From Gnetum montanum (Eukaryota > Streptophyta > Gnetopsida > Gnetales > Gnetaceae), in NCBI GenBank assembly GCA_015680685.1, contig MNCI01020267.1:70114-134113 (forward strand): a stretch of 64,000 nucleotides of DNA, read 5' to 3'. Shown piece by piece: positions 56,150-64,000 of the stretch; the first letter of the stretch is position 1, and each line of letters begins with the position of its first letter. The notes beneath the pieces were generated by a model. That model was not told the DNA's origin. It was given only the letters and a program-made list of their open reading frames with translations, and made no database searches. The position numbers and the translations under genes are program-made.

Positions 56150-57200
56150 TTCCTCATTTCAAGAGAAAGGATGGTTTCCTATAGTTTCAAGGTAGCCAAA
56201 TTTATGTTTCAAATTGGAATGACCTATGTAAAGAGATCATTTGTAAATGTCATGATGCATGGGTTGGCCACCTTGGTTAGTAGAGAACTCTTGCCTTAAT
56301 TAAGATAACCTTATTTTAGCCTAAGATGTCTTAGGATGCGATTGTCTATATATAAACCTATTTGGTATTCTAATAGGATAGGGGATCTTCTAAATGTTAT
56401 GGTAAACGTTTTCTTCCACTAGAAATTCCACCATGTCTATGGACCATGGTAACCATGAATTTCATAATAGGATTATCAAATATCCAAGGTCAAAGTAGCA
56501 TCATCGTGATGGTGAATAAATTTTTAAAGTTCATAATATTTATCCCAGCATAATATTACATAGAAGACAGATCCACCTATTTCTTTGATAATATGGTTAG
56601 GTATTTTGAATTACTCATGAGCATTATCTCATATCAAGATTCTAAGTTCATAAATGCATTCTTGTGGATCTTATTTGGCATGCTGGAAACAATGCTTAAA
56701 TTATCGACTAGTTTTCATGCATAGAAAAATGGACAAATGGAGTTTATGAATTTTGTACTTAAGGAGTACCTTTGATATTATGTTCATGGTGATTAGAATA
56801 ATTGGCTAGTTATTTTGATAATAGTTTATTTAAGTTACAACATTTAGAAGTCCTTAGCTATTAGGTTCTACTTGATTGAATTGGTAATGGAAATATAACC
56901 CATTACTCCCCATATGATTCTTCCATCATGCAAGGTCATCATTCCTTAGTTGATGAATTCCTTAAAGTAGGGTCTAAAAAGCTTGAGGTAATAATGGATT
57001 ATTTAGAAAGGGTAGTGTAGTGCATGAAGAAATGTGCTAATTGTAAGTACCAACCTCATGAATTCAAAGTTGGGGATTAGGTCCTTTTAAAATTGGATCC
57101 TTGCCAATTCAAACCAAAGTAGGGTATCACTTCCAAACTACTTTGGTAGTATGAAGACTCCTTTAAGATTATTGAAAAGTCAATCCTATAACTTATAAAT
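56150..57200 (+). pseudogene. Integrase of chromovirus element 6
   Basis: Zinc-region residues CHDAWVGHLG at about 56250; core residues TMVTMNFIIGLSNIQGQSS and IIVMVNKFLKF (first catalytic Asp replaced in M-NFI), DNMVRYFELLMSIISYQDSK and NGQMEFMNFVL. C-terminal GVSLPNYFGSM-type residues follow. Stops are frequent. Confidence 0.65.
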
Positions 57201-57217
57201 TATAGCTTCCTATTAAT

Positions 57218-57470
57218 ATGGACCGAGTTCATCTAGTGTTTCATTTTAGCATGCTAAAGTCATTTCTTGATAGGCTCCCTTATTCTAAAATAAGTTTATC
57301 AATTCTAGAGTGGCCTATTATTCAATTGATACAAGGCATGCAAGTTGAATGCAATTGGAACTTTAGGACTACTGGGCATGGTTCTAATATAAATGTGGAA
57401 TTATTGGTCCATTGGAAACATTGTTCAAACTTTACTAATAGTGGAAATCTTTTAGAGCACTTGAGATCCT
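57218..57470 (+). pseudogene. Integrase tail and degenerate chromodomain
   Basis: RVHLVFHFSMLKSFL is the conserved 'VHPVFHVSML' phrase before the chromodomain. NINVELLVHWKHC with a following hydrophobic stretch matches the chromodomain 'EYLVKWKG' strand. Chromodomains guide integration to marked chromatin. This supports the chromovirus assignment. Confidence 0.65.
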
Positions 57471-57479
57471 AGGAATACT

Positions 57480-57617
57480 TGATTCTGGACATTTATTAGA
57501 AGCAAGCTATTGATCTTCCATCATGGCTATTACAATGGTGGGTAGGATATCTCCTTTTGTATAGTTTCACATAATTGAAATATAGATAGATAGATAGATA
57601 GATAGAGAGTGTGTGTT

Positions 57618-57681
<64 letters not shown>

Positions 57682-58212
57682 TTGGCTAGATTGATGAAGG
57701 TGTGGCATGTGATTGACTTGTAGGGTCTATTTGTTTTGATCTTGTGGAAACTTTCCTAAAATCTTTCAAGAGGCTCTAGAGATGATGGAACTTAATTCTA
57801 TCATAGGTATGGGACTATGTTGAGATTGAGTCCCCTAGATCTTTTGGAAAATATACCAGGGAACACCTTGGACTTATTTACCCTTGAGGCTAATGTGTCC
57901 TCATGTGTCACTATGAATAACCACTTAGGAACTCATCTCTAATTCTTTCATCTTAGGTAAGACTTAGGAGGATGGACATACCAAGTTTGAAATGATATTG
58001 TTCTTAGCATAGGTGTTAGGTGCTACGAAGAATTCAAGTTTTGGAAATATGTTCAAGTTCATTAATGGAGCTTTATGATTCATAACCATAGCCACTAAAC
58101 CTTCTTGAATCTAAGATCATTCACAGTTGATTCTAAGAAGTATGAGTTACTTTTCTAGATTTGAAAAAATCCTTCTTTGATCACAATGTAGCATCCTCAT
58201 AAATTATCCAAG
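57480..58212. other. Element 6 3' region with microsatellites
   Basis: (GATA)n at about 57583-57606, a short GTGT run, then (GA)n to about 57678. The rest has no frame. The 3' LTR of element 6 may begin in this stretch; its start was not found. Confidence 0.6.
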
Positions 58213-58217
58213 CCATG

Positions 58218-59119
58218 TGATGAAGTGTCTTTTGGTCAATGCATTTACTAGGCCACATATATGGGTCCCCTTATACGTGGCAGCGTCGATGTGGCCCCAT
58301 CGACGCATCCTTCTATGCATCGACGTGGCCCCATTTACGCGGAGACTATTCCAACCTATAAATAAGAGGGCTTCCACCTCTCTTAGGCATATTTTGGTTA
58401 GTTGTAGCGAAGCTCTTGTAGTTTGTTCCTGCAGGAGATAGAATAGTTTCCAAGTGCCCACAGCAGGTGTAAGAAAAGTGATCGACTCTTTATTTGAGCA
58501 TTGATGTATCTGAGCCCATTGGTGTGAACGGCAATAAAGATGAACTCTTCAAGCATTCCTTGCAAAATTTGTACTTAGCCATTTAATGCATTCAATAGTT
58601 TAATATGTTTATTCTTTGATAATTACTTAAGTTTTGTTATTATTATTTTAATTGCTATCACTCTCTTATAGTTCATAAAACATCATAAGTACAACCATCT
58701 CAAACGTAAACCCAACACTTGGTAACCCAATGATGCTTAACGTCTAATAACCCAGTAGTGTTTTGGGGGACGCTTAGAACGTGCCCAGAAGATGGGATCA
58801 GATACTTATGCTAGGAGTAGTTAAGATATAGGTTAAGATAATCATAGATTACTTAATATTCTAGCCTTAATTTCCAAGATAATTAGACGCCAAAAGATAA
58901 CTAAAAAGCTATAAAAATCATTAGCCTTAATCTTACTTAACCATCACAAACAGAACATCACAGGTGAGGTTAGGAAGACAACGAATGTTCTAACCCAAGG
59001 GTTTGCTGGTTAGGGTCTGGTGTACGTTAAGTTCTTCTAGTCTACGGAATTCAACCGAGTCGCATGTGAACGCCTATGATTCGTATGGTTGGCCATAGGG
59101 TTACCTAGCCCGCTCATTA
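58218..59119 (+). mobile_element. Solo LTR of an Athila/Tat-type family (902 bp), TSD CCATG
   Basis: Starts TGATGAAGTG and ends GCTCATTA (CATCA-type end with one change). CCATG flanks it at 58213-58217 and 59120-59124. TATAAATA is at 58357-58364. U3 contains the inverted repeat GCGTCGATG/CATCGACGC at 58283-58306 and a third copy ATCGACGTGGCCCC. R/U5 words resemble those of the element 1 LTR. Confidence 0.85.
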
Positions 59120-59725
59120 CCATGTTATAAGATCATTACTCATTTTAAGTGGGAAAGGATGGTAAGAGCAATAGTAGGGTTGATGATGACCTGCTACATT
59201 CCCTATGGTTTGGGGGCCATGAGGGCACAAAGAATCATCTACTTCTTGTGATTTTGAAACCATAATAGCATGGTAGTTCCATGTATTATTTGAGTGGGCT
59301 ACAACCTTTTTCTGTACATCCACTTGGTAGGACTTTGCCTAGGAGGATTATATAGTTTAACTCTATATTAGGGTTTAGCCTTGGGTACAACATGAAATGT
59401 GCTATGGGATATTGCATGCACTTATAAGAGTATAACATCAACTACAAGTACATAGAGATAAATCTAAAGGGTTTATTTGGTAGTTCCTATGCTTTTCATG
59501 TGAGTGGAGTAAGAAAGAAACTAATTTACTTATCTTAAATATATTGGATATACAAGGATTTTTTTTGCACTGATTAAGTTTTATAACTAAATCCCAAGAC
59601 TTTGATAAGTTATTTGTTGACATATTTTTTAGGCTTGATGAGCATTGAGGTGTACTTTGCTTGAGTCTTATCCCAATGTCTAAACCTACTCGAGGGACTT
59701 AGGTGTTTATGGATAATGTATCAGA
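59120..59725 (+). repeat. 3' LTR of chromovirus element 6 (right part)
   Basis: It aligns with 50270-51083 without the SINE: ACTTTGCCTAGGAGGAT, TGCATGCACTTATAAGAG and TTTTATAACTAAATCCCAAG have counterparts there. It ends near the position matching the 5' LTR/primer site border. Confidence 0.6.
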
Positions 59726-61500
59726 AATAAAATTTTTATAATATCATTCCCTTTTTATTTTCCTAAGAAAACATCTAAAATGATAATATGTTAGGACAAA
59801 ATGGAACCTAAGATCCAAGCATTGTGTTCTTGAGGTTATAAAAAAAGTTAGATTAGATTGGATACTCCTAGTTCAAACCAACAAAAAATAACAAAGAATT
59901 ATTTACATGGTATTTTTAGGCTAGTGAGAAGTTTTCATTTTGTAGGGCTTTTGGAAGTGGAAACATGTGTTCATGCATAAAAAAACCTATATGCAGTGGT
60001 TAGTAGTAGTAGGTGGCAAGAAGCATTGCTATGGTGCATCAATAGCAACGAGAGTCCATAAGAATGTAACAAGGATGAGGTGTTGCGCCCATGCCAAAGA
60101 TTGACCTACTATAGGTCTTAATATTAGCAGTAGATAGGCAAGTCTACAACATCCATAGGGAAGACAAAATTTGGGAGGGTTTCGATTGGGAGGAAGGAGT
60201 GGTAGGATTCAAATTGTCTAATAATGACATTACACACCCAAAAGGATGTGATGTCATGGGTTATGATGCAACACATTTTAGTGTTTAGTTTTTGCATCAG
60301 GCCAATGTGATGATATATTCTTTTAGTAGTATGTGGTTCATTTGGCATATTAATTCTCTTATTAGGAGGAGGATGGAGATGTTGTTGGGTTGTGCTAGAG
60401 AAGAAATTATAGGTGATATGATGATGTTGGGTTACACCATGGAGGTAGTGGATGGGCTCAGGGTTAGGATGATGAAGGGGTATGGATCAAGGTAGAGGTT
60501 GGAGTGTAGGATTGGACATGGATTTATTTATTAAATATTTTGTATGTTTTGTCAAGCTTAACATGCTAATTCTTATTTATATTCTATAATACTGTTAGCG
60601 TTGTTATACCTCATCATAGTGTACAACACCATCTATGATGTTGGTGTATTATACTACTTCTTGTTTAGATTTTTTTAAGAATAACTATATTTCTTGTACT
60701 CCTTACCTAGTTTTAATCACTTATTATGTCTATTCATTATATTGACATGACTATTTATTTTAACCTATAAATGTGTTGATTTTGGTTCTTTTCAATGTGA
60801 AGAGTATTAAACATAATAAAAGAGACACATTGTTTAATATTACTTTTCTCTATTTATCCTTATTTATGGTTTATATGTAATATATATAAATAGCCGTGTG
60901 AACATGATAATATTCATGATATGTTCCATCTTTTATATTCCTCAGTTTATGTTGTAATGATCATCAAAATATTTCTCATTTCTTAGACCTAGTGATCTAA
61001 GAATCATAAAACATAACATGATATTAGAGATGGGTTCTAATGACTTTATTAATCAAAACCATGAAACATTTACAATTATGTGCTAGTTAGGTGCATTTAA
61101 TGCTAAAATAAGTAGTAAACTCAATCATATAATTTTATTTTTGCATTTCCAAAGAAGTTGTGAAAACTGGAGAGAGCTCAGTTTAGTAAGAGAATTTAGT
61201 ATTTTTACGTCTGTTAAGTTCTTACTTAGCTCTAAATTAGTAAGAAAGATCATCATGTTGATATTGTGCAAGACCAATTCAGAACCAAGAAGGCCTTGAT
61301 AGACTTTACTCAATTTAACATAGCATTTAAATTTGTGAGAAAGATCATTGCTTAGCTCTTTGTGACTTTGTTTTGGGAGCCAATATAATTTCATTGTAGC
61401 AATACCTTGATTGTAGACTTCCTTCTCTCAAGAGTACTAACATCATGTTGGAGCTAATAGAATAATCCTATATGTATCTTGTGAGATAAGTAAACATTGT
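59726..61500. other. No recognised gene
   Basis: AT-rich sequence with scattered T runs. TGATATTAGAGATGGG at about 61019 resembles a degraded Met-type primer site and could mark the start of the pol-bearing element downstream, but no LTR could be paired. No gag motif is seen. Confidence 0.35.
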
Positions 61501-61539
61501 AATGTCAATATTGGTGGGATTTTCATACCTTGCAAACTT

Positions 61540-62260
61540 CTTGGTGATTAAATTAAAGAACAAGATGGAAGATAACTTTTCTATCATCATGGGAAGAGCC
61601 TAGCTAAGCACTATTAATGCCAAGTTAGTCTTCCAAGGTTTTCACTTAGAAATTATATGAAATATGCCATTGTGAAAACACATTACAAGCAGATCTCATG
61701 TGATAGGAATGATTGTAACTACTATCTCATAGAACATATCTGCATTATTAGGGATGCTAATTTCCTTGAAGAAGATCTAATTCTTGAAGCCAAAAATTAG
61801 ATCTTTGAAAGACCAATTAATTATTTTACCTTACCCAATGATGAATCGTTTGATTTAGAAGTAGAGAAGATGGTGAAGGTTTCTATAGTGATGTAGTATG
61901 ATTCTAAGTTTTGGGACACTTTTAATTTATCCTAGAATATTCCAGCATCACTATTGGAACTCAAGCCACTTCCAAAAGACTTGGAGTACTTGTTCCTCAC
62001 TAATGGTCATCCTATTATTATCAATTCCACTTCGACAATAATTCAAAAAATTAAATTGAATAAGGTAGTTATAAAGTGGAGAAAAGCCTTTACTTGGTCC
62101 CATGATGGCTCACAAGAATAAACTCCTCTATTTATCAATTCCACATATATATTGATCCAAGTGTTAAACCTTAGTAGATACTTCAACGAAGACTTAATTC
62201 TAAAATGTAGGATATAATAAAAGGTGAAATCATCCATCTTCTATTGGCCAACTTCATCAC
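61540..62260 (+). pseudogene. Protease end and pre-RT region of Athila-like element 7
   Basis: NKMEDNFSIIMGRA followed by LSTINAKL is the protease C-terminal signature also seen at 2970 and 42570. LELKPLPKDLEYLFLTNGHP and IIINSTSTIIQKI is the typical pre-RT phrase (compare the element 5 remnant, MKPLPNGMEYTF). WRKAFTWSHDG follows. Frequent breaks. Confidence 0.65.
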
Positions 62261-62289
62261 CCCTATTTTTGACAATTAGCGGATCAATC

Positions 62290-63000
62290 TAAGTATAGTT
62301 GCATCAAAGAAAAGAAAAAAATGAAGAGTTTTTGTTGACTACAAGTTGTTTAATGCCACCACCTTTAAGGATGATTTTTTGTTGTCATTTTTGGACTAGA
62401 TATTGGATGATATCTTTAGCCAAGAGTACTACAACTTCCTTTATGGGTACTTTAGTTACAATTAGATCAGGATTATGCTAGAGGATCAAGAAAAAAAATA
62501 TCTTCATCTATCTATGAGGAATCTTTGCCTTTAAGAATATGTCCTTTAGATTATGCAATTCACCAAACACATTCCAATGGTTGGTGATGTTTGTGTTCCA
62601 AGGTTATATTGGTAAGAGTATAAAAGTTTTCATTGATGAATTTTTCACTTATGGAAAAATATTTCAAAAAGCCTTGAATCAACTAGAAGTTGTGGTATGT
62701 TTCTGCCACATAAAATTAAAGCTAAATTCAAAGAAAAATGAGTTGATGGTGACTGATGGCATTATTTTTGGCCACACAGTTTCCAAAGAGAAAATATAAC
62801 TAGATCCTAATAAGATTTTCACCATCGAAAACATGATGTAGATTCCCATGATAGCTAAAGAGATGTGAGCTTTCCTTGGCCAAATAGGCTATTATCATAG
62901 ATTTATTAAAGATTTTTTAGAATAGAAAATACTTTATTTAAGCGCACAAAGAAAGATGTTCCATTCTTGTGGAACAAATAATGTGAAAATGTCTTCTAAT
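62290..63000 (+). pseudogene. Reverse transcriptase of Athila-like element 7
   Basis: The N-terminal part is frame-shifted (KEKNEEFLL, then LPLWVL-type residues). The 86-codon stretch at 62539-62799 has MSFRLCNSPNTFQWLVMFVF, IGKSIKVFIDEFFTYG, LKLNSKKNELMVTDGIIFGH and TVSKEK. The catalytic box is FIDE in place of FIDD. AFLGQIGYYHRFIKDF follows at about 62870. Confidence 0.75.
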
Positions 63001-63049
63001 GTCTAAAGAAAAAGTTAACTCAAACTCTATTGTTGTAGAGTCCTAGCTA

Positions 63050-63430
63050 GACTCAACCATTTCACATAATGATAGTTGTTTTTGATTTTTCATTAAATAT
63101 CATCCTAATGTAGTTTGATGAGAAGAAGAGATCCTACTACATATACTATATCAGTTGAAATATTATAGGACCTTAATTAAACTATATCATCATTGAAAAG
63201 GAGCTGATGACCATCATTTTTGCATTACAAAAATTTGGACATCATGTTTTTGGATGCAAAATCTTCATCTACATTAATCATAACATCATCGAGTTTCTCA
63301 TGTATAAACCAAATGTCAATTCCCATGTGATTTGATGGCTACTTTCTTTTATAGGATTTCAGTCTTCACATGATTAATTGCAAGAGAGCTGAGAATGTGG
63401 TGATAGATCATTTGTCACTGTTGTAAATTG
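63050..63430 (+). pseudogene. RNase H of Athila-like element 7
   Basis: Phrases such as SLKRS/ELMTIIFALQKFGH, VFGCKIFIYINHN and FSLHMINCKRAENVVIDHLS, the last equal to the 'K-ENVVADHLSRL' end of Athila RNase H. Several frame changes. Confidence 0.6.
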
Positions 63431-63639
63431 AAAACAAAGAAGGTGTATTATTCAATAATTTTTGGATGATCATATTTGCAAGGTCATTTTCAGCTCAAAG
63501 AGCTAACATGAATGCCCATGATTTGTGGTTATTCAAATACCTAATGGCTTAGAAGATTCCTCCTTGTTGGGAAAAATGAAAGATTTAATGATTCTAGTAC
63601 TAGGAAAAGTCTTATTTTATTGTCAAAGATAATTTGTAA

Positions 63640-64000
63640 AAAAAAAATGTTTTAATGGCCTTGTAATATGGTGTGTTCCAAAAGATAGCCAAGGTGCCAT
63701 CTTGGCTCATGTGCATCATGGTATGTGTGGTGGGCATTATGCTAGAAAAAGAACCATGATGAAACTATTGCTCACAGGATAGTTTTAGTCCATAAAGTTT
63801 TGTAATGCTTAACACTTTGTGCATTGTTGTGATAGGTTTAGTATTCCTTGAATCTTGATCTTTGATAATAGTACGAACTTTATTGGTAAGGTTTTTGAAG
63901 AATTTTTTAGAATCTTATGAGGTTAATCATAAATTAACATCCGTTTATCACTTTTAGGCCAATGGTTAGGAAAAAGTTACTAACTATAAGATTTTTAGAA
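63640..64000 (+). pseudogene. Integrase start of Athila-like element 7, runs off the window
   Basis: AILAHVHHGMCGGHYARKRT with MMKLLL is the zinc-binding start (H and H of HHCC). The next Cys region runs quickly into FSIP-ILIFDNSTNFIGKVFE, a later core motif, so part of the core is deleted between about 63810 and 63840. Confidence 0.65.

Noticed and set aside
57496-57708. Reading frame with a long Leu-Ser repeat
   Set aside because: Translation of a (GA)n microsatellite.
60590-60670. Possible hairpin around the phrase ACAACACCATC
   Set aside because: The two arms are not true reverse complements when checked base by base.
61125-61394. 89-codon minus-strand frame
   Set aside because: No recognisable motif and wrong strand for the surrounding element; probably chance.

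Overview
The window looks like intergenic plant nuclear DNA, most probably from a gymnosperm such as a conifer. Almost all of it is old, nested retrotransposon sequence. The L1-type LINE with a DUF4283-like ORF1, the Athila/Tat-type and chromovirus Ty3/gypsy elements and a plant glycine-rich protein gene all point to a seed plant. The gymnosperm call is inference from the slow, nested decay. No transposon gene is intact, but many frames can still be followed. Coordinates of decayed features are approximate unless exact ends are stated.

Layout. 1-6090 (+): family-A Ty3/gypsy element (gag and protease, no reverse transcriptase), cut by the window start. It sits in a minus-strand L1 LINE (6091-7162 and 15166-15774). 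The same LINE is interrupted by a complete family-B element (7168-15160, + strand, ACACA target duplication) that has gag but no pol and carries a 932-codon second ORF. 15775-16156 is an assembly gap. 16157-21490 is AT-rich DNA with LINE 3' and SINE relics and a broken copy of a glycine-rich protein gene (20388-20489). 21495-23930 (-) is a second, truncated family-B element. 23930-31953 (+) and about 32100-37260 (-) are two Tat-like elements with their 3' ends facing. 37470-38205 (+) is a LINE reverse transcriptase fragment. 38206-46572 (-) is a family-A element in an LTR-internal-LTR-partial internal arrangement.

The one plausible host gene is a two-exon secreted glycine-rich protein at 47665-48110 (-). 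It has a TATA box and poly(A) signal, and its diverged paralogue lies about 28 kb away. 48840-50100 (+) is the 5' part of an L1 LINE. About 50210-59725 (+) is a chromovirus that was later hit by two SINEs and two solo LTRs, the latter with exact 5-bp target duplications. 61500-64000 (+) is a decayed Athila-like pol.

The most unusual content is the pol-less family-B element with its long accessory ORF. That ORF shows 30 internal stops, mostly TAG, yet no frameshift, and an LTR-promoter-like block lies upstream of it. Next in interest are the family-A elements, which share an atypical protease motif; one copy has a pol gene reduced in frame to its edges.
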